DNA of 64,000 nucleotides from an uncultured Flavobacteriaceae bacterium (GCA_937901915.1 CALGUD010000149.1:1-64000); one strand, 5' to 3'; numbered from the stretch's first letter, positions 1-9,743 are shown. The notes: generated from the sequence alone by a model not told the origin. Numbers and translations are program-made.

Positions 1-34
1 AATCTGCGTATATTGTACATACATATTTTATGAT

Positions 35-79
35 AAAACCCCGATTTTTGAGCTACAGACTCTTTTTCGGGGTTTTGTT
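35..79. terminator. Strong intrinsic terminator hairpin
   Basis: A perfect 10-bp stem (AAAACCCCGA at 35-44 and TCGGGGTTTT at 67-76) is followed by a T-rich run. It presumably ends a transcription unit lying left of the window. The A-run on the other side means it could also act leftward. Confidence 0.75.
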
Positions 80-176
80 TTATCTAAAATACGAATTATT
101 TTACTGATAATCAAGTGTTTATGTTACTTCTGAATACGCCTTTATAGGGTTTGTTTTTTTCTTTTTGTTGATCAGA

Positions 177-341
177 ATGGCTATAAGTTATTTTTATCCT
201 GTTGATAATTTAATAACTCTTTTAGCCGTTGGTCTGACTACAATTATACTGGCGCCTAAGTTTGCAGTTGTAAAAGAAGACTCAGGCGATAAGATAAAAA
301 TGAAATGGATATTTTTAAAAGGAGTAAAAAATGTAGATTAA
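177..341 (+). CDS. Small predicted membrane protein, possibly N-terminally truncated
   Basis: This is a 54-codon open frame from the ATG at 177. The residues read as a hydrophobic span (about residues 9-27, with LITLLAVGLTTIILAPK) followed by a charged tail ending KMKWIFLKGVKNVD. Hydrophobic codons continue in frame upstream of the ATG (FIGFVFFFLLIR) as far as a stop at 108-110, with no ATG in that stretch; a TTG at 168 is possible. The coding character beyond the ATG suggests either a non-ATG start or loss of the original start. It overlaps by four bases the end of the convergent gene at 338. Function is unknown. Confidence 0.4.
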   Translation: MAISYFYPVDNLITLLAVGLTTIILAPKFAVVKEDSGDKIKMKWIFLKGVKNVD

Positions 342-1129
342 TTTTCCTCAATTAATTCATCTTCAATTATTTCTTCTTTTTCCTTTTTTGGTTTTTTATT
401 CTTTTGGAAGATAGGGATTAAATAGGTTATTGAATAATTATATCCAACACCAAATTTACTATCATCTGTTACTTTATTAAAACCGGGAACATAAAGATTT
501 CTAAAATTATCAACTTCATTGTTAGACAAGAGATAGTTTAAACGGATGCTACCCCCTATATATAAATTGTTAAACATCTCGGCTTTTAAACCTAAAACAA
601 GTTCTAGCCAAACTGCGGACAATCCATCTTTTTCACCAAGTATATCAGGATTTGTTCCTAATAACTCACCTTCTCCCCAAAAGGGATTGATATTATATAT
701 TCTATATTCGTTTACTTGTTGCTTAAAAGTACTTGTGGCTCCTCTTAAACCGAGAGTAATGAGGTTTTCCATCCCATACCAGTTTTCATAGGTGTTTATA
801 TCTACCCCTGCCTTTATATAGCTTCCTGTTGTAGTGAAATTATACAGATCTTCCTGACTTGTTTTCTCTTCTGTACCTAATTCTGCGGCAATATAGAGTT
901 TTTGTGAAATCCTGAAATCACCAACAATTTCAAATCCTTTGTAATCGTCATTAAAATATGTGCGAATTGGCTTGCTTAAATCAATACCAACCCGAAGTCC
1001 GTACTTTTGTTTATAGACCTTTGCAGGTAAAGAATCAATTATCTGATCCTGTCCGATGCTATCTTTTTCTTGTGAGAAGGAGAATAATGATAGTAGGAAT
1101 AAAACTGTGCTAATGGTATATTTTAACAT
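338..1129 (-). CDS. Secreted/outer-membrane protein, DUF6048-like
   Basis: A 263-residue protein with a signal peptide (about 20 residues ending SFSQ) followed by alternating aromatic/polar beta segments (for example RVGIDLSKPIRTYF, YIAAELG, YIGGSIRLNYLL), which fits a small outer-membrane barrel. The C-terminus is a highly charged Lys/Glu tail. It resembles the flavobacterial DUF6048 family that follows a DUF6452 lipoprotein gene, as here. An ATG three codons further upstream (1138) is possible; I prefer 1129 because it gives a cleaner signal peptide. The gene start lies inside the end of the upstream gene, so the two are co-transcribed and probably translationally coupled. The exact role is unknown. 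Confidence 0.8.
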   Translation of the reverse strand: MLKYTISTVLFLLSLFSFSQEKDSIGQDQIIDSLPAKVYKQKYGLRVGIDLSKPIRTYFNDDYKGFEIVGDFRISQKLYIAAELGTEEKTSQEDLYNFTTTGSYIKAGVDINTYENWYGMENLITLGLRGATSTFKQQVNEYRIYNINPFWGEGELLGTNPDILGEKDGLSAVWLELVLGLKAEMFNNLYIGGSIRLNYLLSNNEVDNFRNLYVPGFNKVTDDSKFGVGYNYSITYLIPIFQKNKKPKKEKEEIIEDELIEEN

Positions 1130-1634
1130 GTGCTGCATTTTGATTATCTACAGTAGAATTTTCTACATCCAGGGAAATTATCCAACGTTCACCGTCACTA
1201 CCTTCTTCAAATGTACCTACTAAATTTTCATAGGTGTTTGCATAACCACATCCCCGCGAAATAAAAACTTCGGTATTATCATAGTTAAAGGTTACAATAT
1301 CTGCATTTCCGGTTTCAATATCATCTTCACTGGCAGAGTTGCTAATAAAAATAAAGCTGCTTGTGGTTGAATAAACCTTTAAGGGGAGTGCAATTGAATC
1401 CAAGCCGGCACTTACTCTATCCTCAAAAGTATTTACTCGGGTATTGTTATCTTCTCCTATAATCCTTAAACTAGGCACAGCTTTTCTTTCTTCGCGATTT
1501 ATAATATCATGAAATGTTATAATGAGATGGGGAGTCGTTAAAACTTCCGGGGGGCATATATCATCTTTTTCACAACTTAACATAGTTATAAAAAGAATGA
1601 GCCCTGCTGAAATTAAAATTAATATTTTTTTCAT
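1110..1634 (-). CDS. DUF6452-like lipoprotein
   Basis: From the ATG at 1634 this is a 174-residue lipoprotein: a hydrophobic leader ending in a lipobox-like TMLSC, then a Cys-containing start (CEKDDICPPE) and a beta-rich body. The longer open frame from 1664 would run into the end of rlmD and spoil the signal peptide, so 1634, just after the rlmD stop, is the better start. It belongs with the flavobacterial DUF6452 proteins found between rlmD and a DUF6048 gene. Its 3' end overlaps the next gene by about 20 bases, supporting one operon rlmD-DUF6452-DUF6048. Molecular role unknown; an envelope location is expected. Confidence 0.8.
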   Translation of the reverse strand: MKKILILISAGLILFITMLSCEKDDICPPEVLTTPHLIITFHDIINREERKAVPSLRIIGEDNNTRVNTFEDRVSAGLDSIALPLKVYSTTSSFIFISNSASEDDIETGNADIVTFNYDNTEVFISRGCGYANTYENLVGTFEEGSDGERWIISLDVENSTVDNQNAAHVKIYH

Positions 1635-1638
1635 TTTT

Positions 1639-3054
1639 TTATCTCTTTTCCAAAAGTACAACATTTTCTACATGGTGGGTTTGCGGAAACATATCTACAG
1701 GTTGTATCTTGGAAACTTTATAATATTGATCCATCAAAGCGATATCTCTTGCCTGTGTTGCACTATTACAACTGACATACACTATTTTTTTTGGAGCAAT
1801 ATTGAGTATTTGTTTTACAACATCTTTATGCATCCCATCTCTTGGAGGATCAGTTACAATAACATCCGGAGTTCCATTCTCTTTGATAAATGTATCATTA
1901 AAAACATTTTTCATGTCTCCGGCAAAAAAGTCAACGTTATTAATATTATTAAATTGTGCATTTGTTTTAGCATCAGCAATAGCTTCCGGAACTGCTTCAA
2001 TACCCACAACTTTTTTTGCTTTCTTTGAAATAAACTGAGCAATGGTTCCTGTCCCTGTGTATAAATCATATACAATTTCATTGCCTTTTAAGTCTGCGAA
2101 CTCACGGGTAACTTTATAAAGAATGTAAGCTTGTTCTGAATTAGTTTGATAAAATGATTTGGCGTTGATTTTAAATTTCAAACCCTCCATTTCCTCAAAA
2201 ATGTACTCCCTGCCATAATAGCAAACTACTTCCTGATCATAAATAGTATCGTTGGATTTTTGATTTATTACGTACTGTAGTGAGGTCATATCAGGAAATT
2301 GAGAAATTATATAATCTAAAAGTAATTCGCGTTTTATTTTATCATGATCGAAAAACTGGATGAGCACCATTATTTCTCCGGTTGATGATGTACGGATCAT
2401 TAAAGTTCTCAGTAATCCGGTTTGATTTTTGGGATTAAAAAAAGCAAGATTATTATCGTCTGCAAATTTTTTAATTAGAACACGAATTTGATTAGATGGA
2501 TCTTCTTGTAAGTGACATTTTTTTATATCGATAATTTTATCCCACATACCAGGAATATGAAATCCCAATGCATTTTTATCTTTTATTTCTTCACTTTTTC
2601 TGATTTCATCTGCAGTTAGCCAACGACTGTCAGAAAATGAAAATTCCATTTTATTTCTATAGAAGTATTCTCTTTTAGAACCAATAATTGGCATTATTTC
2701 AGGGAGTTCTACTTTTCCTATTCTCAACAAATTATTTTCAACTTCTTTTTGTTTATAGAAAAGTTGGCTTTGATAACTCATGTGTTGCCATTTACAACCC
2801 CCGCAAACTCCAAAATGCTCACAAACAGGCAATGCTCGTTTGTCTGATAGCTTATGGAATTTAGTTACGGTGCCTTCAAAAAATGATTTTTTCTTTTTTA
2901 GTGTTTTAATGTCTACAACATCACCAGGTATAGCGTTTGATAAAAAAATGACACGACCGTCAGGGGCTTTTGCTATGCTTTTTCCTTTAGCGCCCGCATC
3001 AGTCACCTCTATATTTTCAAAAAATAAAGATTGTTTTTTGTTTTTTCTCGGCAT
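1639..3054 (-). CDS. rlmD: 23S rRNA (uracil-5-)-methyltransferase RlmD
   Basis: This 471-residue protein is a RumA-type SAM-dependent methyltransferase acting on a uridine of 23S rRNA. Residues 12-66 form a TRAM RNA-binding domain. Cys78, Cys84, Cys87 and Cys180 are placed as the four ligands of the [4Fe-4S] cluster (VCEHFGVCGGCKWQH). The SAM-binding loop YDLYTGTGTIA is at 329-339, DPPRDG at 402-407, and the catalytic nucleophile is Cys429 in YVSCNSATQARD. Length and motifs are complete. The family includes several uridine specificities (RlmCD/RlmD/TrmA-like), so the exact target base is inferred. It is the first gene of a three-gene leftward operon. Confidence 0.93.
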   Translation of the reverse strand: MPRKNKKQSLFFENIEVTDAGAKGKSIAKAPDGRVIFLSNAIPGDVVDIKTLKKKKSFFEGTVTKFHKLSDKRALPVCEHFGVCGGCKWQHMSYQSQLFYKQKEVENNLLRIGKVELPEIMPIIGSKREYFYRNKMEFSFSDSRWLTADEIRKSEEIKDKNALGFHIPGMWDKIIDIKKCHLQEDPSNQIRVLIKKFADDNNLAFFNPKNQTGLLRTLMIRTSSTGEIMVLIQFFDHDKIKRELLLDYIISQFPDMTSLQYVINQKSNDTIYDQEVVCYYGREYIFEEMEGLKFKINAKSFYQTNSEQAYILYKVTREFADLKGNEIVYDLYTGTGTIAQFISKKAKKVVGIEAVPEAIADAKTNAQFNNINNVDFFAGDMKNVFNDTFIKENGTPDVIVTDPPRDGMHKDVVKQILNIAPKKIVYVSCNSATQARDIALMDQYYKVSKIQPVDMFPQTHHVENVVLLEKR

Positions 3055-3112
3055 GCAGCAAAAATAATGGGTTTTTTGCTATTAACTAATAAGGTTTAGA
3101 AAATTATATGAG

Positions 3113-3340
3113 TTATTCTTTATAAAAAATTGAATTAAGGATAATTTTTATACTGTAAAACCCTAAACCTATGGCAGCTATGGCCATAACCAGGCCAATT
3201 ATTAATACGGGCATATAATACGAGTGTTCTTGATTTTTAAACGCCTGGTAAATAATAAAAGGGGCTAAAAACATTAACATAGCAGTAATAGAAAAGTATT
3301 TAAGACTTTTGAAAAATAATTCCTTACTTGTTTTTTTCAT
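3113..3340 (-). CDS. Small two-helix membrane protein, DUF6095-like
   Basis: A 75-residue protein with two hydrophobic segments (about residues 15-32 and 42-64) and a Lys-rich N-terminus (MKKTSKELFFKSLKY). It matches my memory of the flavobacterial DUF6095 family. The start at 3340 is chosen over the ATG at 3349 because MKKTSK is a typical N-terminus. The start lies inside the end of murQ (stop at 3324), so it is translationally coupled to murQ. No function is known; an inner-membrane location is inferred. Confidence 0.75.
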   Translation of the reverse strand: MKKTSKELFFKSLKYFSITAMLMFLAPFIIYQAFKNQEHSYYMPVLIIGLVMAIAAIGLGFYSIKIILNSIFYKE

Positions 3341-4145
3341 GATAAGCATTTATGGCTTTCCGTACGTTTTTATATTGACTTAAAAGTTCTACAGCTATTG
3401 TCTGGTTTACTTTCAACTCATCCATGATCATTTTTATTCCCCTGTCTACAAGTTTGTCATTGCTTAATCTCATGTCAACCATCTTGTTTCCTTTTACATG
3501 GCCTAATTTTATCATTGTGGTTGTAGAGATCATGTTAAGTACTAATTTTTGAGCCGTTCCCGCTTTCATTCTTGAACTTCCCGTTACAAATTCAGGACCC
3601 ACCACTACCACAACCGGGAATTTTGCTGTATTTGCCAGAGGACTACCTTCATTACAAGTAATACAACCGGTTACTACATAATTTCTATTACATTTATCTA
3701 ATGCACCAACTACGTAAGGAGTAGTTCCGGAAGCAGCAATACCTATAACAATATCTTTATCTGAAATATTATGTTTTTGCAAATCTTTCCAACCTTGCTC
3801 ACTTGAATCTTCGGCAAACTCGACGGCTTTTCTTATGGCAAAATCTCCACCGGCAATTAAACCGAGAACCATGTCATGAGAAACACCAAATGTAGGTGGA
3901 CATTCAGATGCATCAACTATACCTAACCGCCCACTTGTTCCTGCGCCAATATAAAACAACCTGCCTCCATCTTCTAATTTTTTAATTACTTGTTCGGTGA
4001 GTTTTTCTATTTGAGGGATCACTTTTTCAACGGCCAGAGGCACGGTTTTATCCTCAGTGTTAATGTGAGTTAAAAGTTGTTTGATATCCTTTTTTTCAAG
4101 GTCGTCATACAGTGAATTTTGTTCTGTAGTTTTAGTAAAACTCAT
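3324..4145 (-). CDS. murQ: N-acetylmuramic acid 6-phosphate etherase
   Basis: MurQ cleaves the lactyl ether of MurNAc-6-phosphate to give GlcNAc-6-phosphate and D-lactate, recycling peptidoglycan sugar. The 273-residue protein has a SIS sugar-phosphate fold: GAGTSGRLG (phosphate loop), DASECPPTFG with the acidic catalytic residue, EFAEDSSEQG with the second conserved Glu, and AASGTTPYVVGAL. It is about 25 residues shorter than the E. coli enzyme at the C-terminus but holds all visible motifs. No MurNAc kinase or transporter gene is adjacent. Confidence 0.93.
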   Translation of the reverse strand: MSFTKTTEQNSLYDDLEKKDIKQLLTHINTEDKTVPLAVEKVIPQIEKLTEQVIKKLEDGGRLFYIGAGTSGRLGIVDASECPPTFGVSHDMVLGLIAGGDFAIRKAVEFAEDSSEQGWKDLQKHNISDKDIVIGIAASGTTPYVVGALDKCNRNYVVTGCITCNEGSPLANTAKFPVVVVVGPEFVTGSSRMKAGTAQKLVLNMISTTTMIKLGHVKGNKMVDMRLSNDKLVDRGIKMIMDELKVNQTIAVELLSQYKNVRKAINAYHEKNK

Positions 4146-4163
4146 TTATTTAAATATGAACTT

Positions 4164-4976
4164 TTATCTTACAATATAAATAAATTCATCGACTTCTGAA
4201 AGCCTAAAATAGCCAAAAGCAAAATTTTCAGAATTAGTTTCATTTACAATATTTCCTCTTACTGTAGCTGGCTGTGTTTCAAAAGGACCACCTCCCTGAT
4301 CACTGGTTTGTGATAATAAAGTAAACATATAATTATAATATCTTTCAGAAATACCATAACCATGGATTATTACTTCGTCATTAGGCTCAAGTTCATCATT
4401 ACTGTAATAAGCAAAAATTCTATTTCCATTAAAGAATTCATCTTTATATACATCCAGAGTATACTTATTAGAGACTTCAAAACTGTATAGATAATAATTT
4501 TCAGTATCAGCAGGATCTGTAAAATAGGCTTTTATTTCTATTTCATCTTCTGAAAAGCCCGGAGCTATACCTTGTTCTGCATCTTCTATTTCAACAACAG
4601 GCACTAAAACTTCATTTCCGGTATAGGTTTCTCCTTCGTATTCTATAGTTAAGTAATATCTTTTATTCAGTACAGGAATAAAATTTTGAGTTTCATAAAT
4701 ACCGGTCGCTTCTCTTTCAGTGAATAGAAATGTATTATTGTCATCATCAGTTATGGTAACTGTGGCGCCATTTACAGTTAGTACGGAGGTGTCAAAATAC
4801 GATGTAGTTTTGGTTAATTTTATTTGTTGAGTATTACCTGCTGTATTTTTTATCCAATTTATAGAAGCCTCTACAACCAAACGTGGTTCTGAAGTTTCTA
4901 AATCTACATCTATAACATCTTCACAGGATGTGCAAATAAATGTCATGATTACAATGATGATTATTTTTTTTGCCAT
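4164..4976 (-). CDS. DUF4249 lipoprotein, partner of a TonB receptor
   Basis: A 270-residue lipoprotein (leader ending TFICTSC, Cys18) followed by the hallmark start of DUF4249, EDVIDVDLETSEPRLVVEA, and a beta-sandwich body. DUF4249 proteins are encoded next to TonB-dependent receptors in Bacteroidota and are thought to sit on the cell surface or periplasmic face as substrate partners. It starts three bases after the receptor stop, so the two form one operon. The ligand is unknown. Confidence 0.88.
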   Translation of the reverse strand: MAKKIIIIVIMTFICTSCEDVIDVDLETSEPRLVVEASINWIKNTAGNTQQIKLTKTTSYFDTSVLTVNGATVTITDDDNNTFLFTEREATGIYETQNFIPVLNKRYYLTIEYEGETYTGNEVLVPVVEIEDAEQGIAPGFSEDEIEIKAYFTDPADTENYYLYSFEVSNKYTLDVYKDEFFNGNRIFAYYSNDELEPNDEVIIHGYGISERYYNYMFTLLSQTSDQGGGPFETQPATVRGNIVNETNSENFAFGYFRLSEVDEFIYIVR

Positions 4977-4979
4977 AAT

Positions 4980-7346
4980 TTAAAATCTAAAATTGTAAGT
5001 AACTGATGGTATGATTCCAAAAATAGATAACCTCACTGCTTCATTTTGAAGTGTGTCTTCATTTTTTCTAAACGAAATTGATGCTGCATTTTTCCGGTTA
5101 TATACATTATAAATACTAAAAACCCATTCACCCTGCCATCCTTTTCTCTTTTCCGGTTTAGGGGTATAGATAGCAGAGATGTCAAGTCTGTGAAATAGAG
5201 GTAATCTATTTTCATTTCTTAACCCATAGCTGGGAACACTTATATTTTCATATATGTATTGGCCATTTGGAAACGTGGTAGGTTGCCCGGTCTGAAATAT
5301 AAAATTACTGCTAAACTTCCATTTTTTATTTGCTTCATAGGAGGTAGAGACAGAGACGTCATGCGTTTTATCATACGGTGTTTTATACCATTCCCCATTA
5401 TTTATTCCGGGTTCGGTTTCATTTCTACCCGGAGTTCTTTGTTCGGACCTTGAAAGTGTATAAGCTAACCATCCCTGAAATTTACCTTCATTCTTACGAA
5501 GTAAAAATTCTAACCCATAAGCTCGTGCTTTTCCGTTAAGTATAATTTGTTCAATAGCATTATTAGCTATAAGATCTGCACCATCAATATAATCGATCCT
5601 GTTTTTTATATTTTTATAAAAAACTTCTGTTTCTAGTGAATATTTGTCAAAAGTTTTAAAGTAGCCAATAGCATATTGGTCCAGGATCTGAGGTTTTATA
5701 AACTCACCACTTGGAGTCCATACATCTAATGGGGTAGGAGAACTGGTATTTGTGATGAGATGCAAGTATTGACTCATTCTGTTATAACTGGCCTTAACGG
5801 ATTGTGAATCATCTAATAAATAAGAAACAGAAAAACGGGGTTCTAAATTGGTGAAGTCTTTTATAGTTTTTTTTCTACTAACAGATTCTGTTGCTATTGG
5901 GTCTGCCTTTTCATAAATCCCCAGCTCTTCATTATAAAGAACAGGATTATTATTTTCATAGATATTTATTTCGTCCTGGCCTAATCTATTGAATTTGCTC
6001 AGCCTTAATCCATACCCCAGAGAAATTTTATCAGATACATTATGTTCAGCATCTACATACAAGGCGGCTTCATTTGCATATTTATCGAATAATTTAAAAT
6101 AATTAATGCCTGAGTTTGAGCTTGTTGGTTTTATTTCTCCCGGATTAAACTTATAGTAGATGTTACTAAGGCCGAAATTAAGTTGAAAATCGTCTGTGAT
6201 ATAATATTTAAGGTCATATTTCAGGTTAAAATTTGTAATGCCTGAATTCCAGTCAAACCCAACAAAATCTAATGTTAGACCATAAAAGTAATCACTGTAA
6301 ATAAGGGAAAGATTTGAAAAAAGTTTATCAGAGAATAAATGATTCCACCTGAGATTTAAAACAGCATTACCATAAGAACTGTTGAAAATATCACTTATGT
6401 TAAAAACATCACGTCCAAAGTAACCAGAGAGGTATAAATTATTGTTTTCATTTAATTTATAACTTAATTTAGTATTCAGATCATAGAAATATGCCGAATT
6501 TTCATTATCAGCGAGTTTTAAAAATAAATGTGCATAGGAACTTCTGCCACCAACTAAAAAAGAACCCTTATCTTTTACAATAGGCCCTTCGGCTAGTATG
6601 CGTGATGCAACTGCGCCTATACCGCCATTTATATGAAAGGAGTTGCTGTTCCCATCCTTCTGGTAAATATCTAAAACAGAAGAGACACGTCCACCATAGC
6701 GGGCAGGAATACCACCTTTATAAAGTTTAATATCTTTTATAGCATCCGGATTAAATACTGAAAAAAAGCCAAACAAATGAGAAGAGTTAAAAATAATAGC
6801 TTCATCAAGCAGTATTAAATTCTGGTCAGCCGATCCGCCGCGAACATTAAACCCTGAAGCTGCCTCCCCGGCACTTGTAACACCCGGAAATAATAAAATT
6901 GATTTTATGATATCAGCTTCTCCTAGTACCACCGGAATTTGTTTAATAGTTTCAGCTTTAAGAGTAGTTGTACTCATTTGAGCACTCCTAATATTCAATT
7001 TTTCTATATTTTCAACTAAAACAACTTCAGAAAGCTCTTCACTAGCCTCTTGCATCTGAAAATTTGCTTTTGTATTACTATTTAACTCAATAGTTTGAAT
7101 AATATCCTGATAACCTAAATAACTTATTTGAACCTGATAAGTGCCCTCTGGTAACGTAATGGAGTAGAATCCGTACTCATTTGTAGTAGTGCCTGTATTG
7201 AGTTCTGAAATAATGATGTTAACACCAATCAGGGTTTCATTTCCTGCCACTTCAGTAATTGTACCACTTAATGTATATTTTTGCTGCGAAAAACAATAAA
7301 AAGAGAAAAAAAAAATAGCTAGAAAAGCCTTTGTGTTTATTGGCAT
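4980..7346 (-). CDS. TonB-dependent receptor with carboxypeptidase-like domain
   Basis: A 788-residue outer-membrane receptor: signal peptide (1-20), carboxypeptidase-regulatory-like beta sandwich (about 24-100, SGTITEVAGNETLIGVN then NEYGFYSITLPEGTYQV), plug domain (about 125-235, with GFNVRGGSADQNLILLDEA) and a 22-strand-type barrel ending in the usual terminal aromatic (VTYNFRF). It would import a ligand across the outer membrane with energy from TonB-ExbBD. The receptor plus DUF4249 layout, without a SusD gene, is common in Bacteroidota; substrate cannot be read from sequence. Confidence 0.92.
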   Translation of the reverse strand: MPINTKAFLAIFFFSFYCFSQQKYTLSGTITEVAGNETLIGVNIIISELNTGTTTNEYGFYSITLPEGTYQVQISYLGYQDIIQTIELNSNTKANFQMQEASEELSEVVLVENIEKLNIRSAQMSTTTLKAETIKQIPVVLGEADIIKSILLFPGVTSAGEAASGFNVRGGSADQNLILLDEAIIFNSSHLFGFFSVFNPDAIKDIKLYKGGIPARYGGRVSSVLDIYQKDGNSNSFHINGGIGAVASRILAEGPIVKDKGSFLVGGRSSYAHLFLKLADNENSAYFYDLNTKLSYKLNENNNLYLSGYFGRDVFNISDIFNSSYGNAVLNLRWNHLFSDKLFSNLSLIYSDYFYGLTLDFVGFDWNSGITNFNLKYDLKYYITDDFQLNFGLSNIYYKFNPGEIKPTSSNSGINYFKLFDKYANEAALYVDAEHNVSDKISLGYGLRLSKFNRLGQDEINIYENNNPVLYNEELGIYEKADPIATESVSRKKTIKDFTNLEPRFSVSYLLDDSQSVKASYNRMSQYLHLITNTSSPTPLDVWTPSGEFIKPQILDQYAIGYFKTFDKYSLETEVFYKNIKNRIDYIDGADLIANNAIEQIILNGKARAYGLEFLLRKNEGKFQGWLAYTLSRSEQRTPGRNETEPGINNGEWYKTPYDKTHDVSVSTSYEANKKWKFSSNFIFQTGQPTTFPNGQYIYENISVPSYGLRNENRLPLFHRLDISAIYTPKPEKRKGWQGEWVFSIYNVYNRKNAASISFRKNEDTLQNEAVRLSIFGIIPSVTYNFRF

Positions 7347-7450
7347 TTTTCGTTAGTTCTTATAATGTTATTGTCATAGACAATTATTCGGTTAATAAGG
7401 TTGCATAAAAGTATTATAATAAAATAATAAATTAAGTTTTATATAATAAA

Positions 7451-7473
7451 AAAACCCTCAAAAAGAGGGTTTT
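7451..7473 (-). terminator. Intrinsic terminator of icd
   Basis: Nine-base-pair stem (AAAACCCTC / GAGGGTTTT) with an A5 loop, 19 bases after the icd stop codon. On the minus strand the stem is followed by a T run, so it ends leftward transcription of icd and insulates the TonB receptor operon. Confidence 0.85.
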
Positions 7474-7491
7474 AACTATATTTTAAGCTTA

Positions 7492-9717
7492 TTATATACT
7501 TTTCAGTATTGTATTAAACGTTTTGCTGGGATTCATGGCAGCGGCCGTTTTTTCTTCATCAGGAAGATAGTAACCACCTATTTCCACGGGTCGTCCCTGG
7601 GCATTATTTAATTCTTCAAGAATTTTAGCTTCATTTTTTTTAAGTTGTTCATGTATGGAATTAAAAGTAGCTTTTAGTTCTGAATTGCCCGTTTGATTAG
7701 CTAATTCCTTCGCCCAGTAAAAACTTAAATAAAAGTGGCTTCCTCTGGTATCCAGTTCACCCACTTTTCTCGAAGGTGATTTATCATTTTCCAAAAATAG
7801 TTCGGTGGCACTGTCCAGAGTCTCTGCTAAAACAAGTGCCTTTTTATTGTTATTTGTTTGTCCGTAATGCTCAAGAGAAACAGCAAGTGCAAGAAATTCA
7901 CCTAATGAATCCCATCTTAAGTGGCCCTCTTCAAGAAATTGCTGAACGTGCTTTGGTGCGGAACCTCCGGCTCCGGTTTCAAATAGTCCACCACCATTCA
8001 TGAGGGGCACTATAGAGAGCATTTTGGCACTGGTACCTACTTCCAGGATAGGGAAGAGGTCAGTAAGGTAATCCCTCAAAACGTTACCGGTAACTGAAAT
8101 GGTATCTTTGCCTTCTTTTATTCTTTTTAATGTAAAATAAGTAGCCTCTTCGGGCGACATTATACGAATATCCAATCCGTTGGTATCATGATCCGGAAGA
8201 TATTTATTTACTTTTTTTATTAATTCAGCATCATGAGCCCTGTTTTTATCTAACCAGAAAATTGCAGGTATTCCTGTAGCTCTTGCCCTTGATACAGCCA
8301 ATTTAATCCAGTCCTGCACGGGAAGATCTTTTACCTGGCACATTCGCCATATATCACCTTCTTCTACTTTGTGCGCTAATAAAACATTACCCTCCTCGTC
8401 TGTTACCTGAACAGTACCGTTTGCGGATATTTCGAAGGTTTTATCATGTGAGCCATATTCTTCTGCTTTTTGAGCCATTAAACCTACATTGGGAACAGTG
8501 CCCATAGTGGTAGGATCAAAAGCACCGTATTCTTTACAAAAATCAATAGTTGCCTGGTATATACCCGCATAACTGCTGTCCGGTATAACAGCTTTAGTGT
8601 CCTGACTTTTACCTTCTGCATTCCACATTTGCCCTGAATTTCGGATCATAGCAGGCATAGATGCATCAATAATGATATCACTCGGAACATGAAGGTTAGT
8701 TATACCTTTATCAGAGTTTACCATAGCCAGTTTAGGCCTGTTTTCAAAAATATTCTTAATATCTGCTTCTATTTCTGTTCGTTTATCGACAGGTAAGTTC
8801 TCAAGTTTATCTATTATATTACCAAAGCCATTGTTTTCTTCTACACCAATCTCTTTAAAAAGGGATTCGTGCTTTAAGAATAAGTCTTTAAAAAAAATTT
8901 TAACTGCGTGGCCAAAAATGATGGGATCCGAGACCTTCATCATTGTTGCTTTCATATGCAAAGAAAACAGCACATCTTGATCTTTAGCGTCGGCAATTTG
9001 ATTATCAAGAAATGATATTAATGCTTTTTTACTCATAGTTGTAGCATCAATAATTTCTCCTTCTATGACCTTCAGATTATCTTTTAAAATTTCTTTCGGG
9101 CCATTATCCTTTACCAATTCTATTTTCAGATTCTGTGCTTTTGAGATGGTTAATGATTTTTCATTAGACCTGAAATCACCGTTACTCATTGTAGCAACAT
9201 GTGATTTAGAATCAGACGACCATTTACCCATACTATGCGGATTTTTTTTAGCATAGTTCTTTACAGCTTTTGGCGCCCTTCTGTCTGAATTCCCTTCTCT
9301 TAATACTGGATTAACCGCACTTCCTTTGATTTTATCGTACCTGGATTTTATTTCTTTTTCAATATCATTTTTAGGTTCATCGGGATAATTGGGGATATTA
9401 TATTCTTTCGACTGAAGTTCCTTTATGGCATCTTTTAACTGAGGTATTGAAGCGCTTATATTGGGTAATTTAATAATATTAGCTTCGGGTTTTTTTACTA
9501 ACTCTCCTAATTCAGACAGTGTATTTGAAACTTTTTGATTATCTGCTAAATTTTCCGGAAAATTAGCCAAAATTCTACTGGCAAGGGAAATATCTTTTGT
9601 TTCAATATTAATTCCTGAAGTAGAAGTAAATGCTTTAACTATTGCTAACCATGAATACGTAGCAAGTGCCGGAGCTTCATCAGTTTTTGTGTAAAATATT
9701 TTCTGATTTTGTGCCAT
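7492..9717 (-). CDS. icd: Isocitrate dehydrogenase, NADP-dependent, monomeric type
   Basis: A 741-residue monomeric-type IDH (oxidative decarboxylation of isocitrate to 2-oxoglutarate with NADP, TCA cycle). Length matches the monomeric family (about 740). Visible family blocks include RNSGQMWNAEGK, DTNGLDIRIMSPEEAT, GGGLFETGAGGSAPKHVQQF and DTRGSHFYLSFYWA. The open frame extends upstream to 9786, but the ATG at 9717 (MAQNQKIFYTKTDEAP) is the conserved start, and a TATATTTG promoter box at 9744-9751 lies inside that upstream extension. It is preceded by rplS and trmD in the same direction, but has its own promoter and terminator. Confidence 0.95.
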   Translation of the reverse strand: MAQNQKIFYTKTDEAPALATYSWLAIVKAFTSTSGINIETKDISLASRILANFPENLADNQKVSNTLSELGELVKKPEANIIKLPNISASIPQLKDAIKELQSKEYNIPNYPDEPKNDIEKEIKSRYDKIKGSAVNPVLREGNSDRRAPKAVKNYAKKNPHSMGKWSSDSKSHVATMSNGDFRSNEKSLTISKAQNLKIELVKDNGPKEILKDNLKVIEGEIIDATTMSKKALISFLDNQIADAKDQDVLFSLHMKATMMKVSDPIIFGHAVKIFFKDLFLKHESLFKEIGVEENNGFGNIIDKLENLPVDKRTEIEADIKNIFENRPKLAMVNSDKGITNLHVPSDIIIDASMPAMIRNSGQMWNAEGKSQDTKAVIPDSSYAGIYQATIDFCKEYGAFDPTTMGTVPNVGLMAQKAEEYGSHDKTFEISANGTVQVTDEEGNVLLAHKVEEGDIWRMCQVKDLPVQDWIKLAVSRARATGIPAIFWLDKNRAHDAELIKKVNKYLPDHDTNGLDIRIMSPEEATYFTLKRIKEGKDTISVTGNVLRDYLTDLFPILEVGTSAKMLSIVPLMNGGGLFETGAGGSAPKHVQQFLEEGHLRWDSLGEFLALAVSLEHYGQTNNNKKALVLAETLDSATELFLENDKSPSRKVGELDTRGSHFYLSFYWAKELANQTGNSELKATFNSIHEQLKKNEAKILEELNNAQGRPVEIGGYYLPDEEKTAAAMNPSKTFNTILKSI

Positions 9718-9743
9718 TGAATAAGTATCTTTTTTAAACTGCG

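Noticed and set aside
1522..2028. 168-codon plus-strand frame
   Set aside because: It is antisense to rlmD and the DUF6452 lipoprotein gene; residues look like a shadow (many Ile, Phe, His, Cys) and no family is seen.
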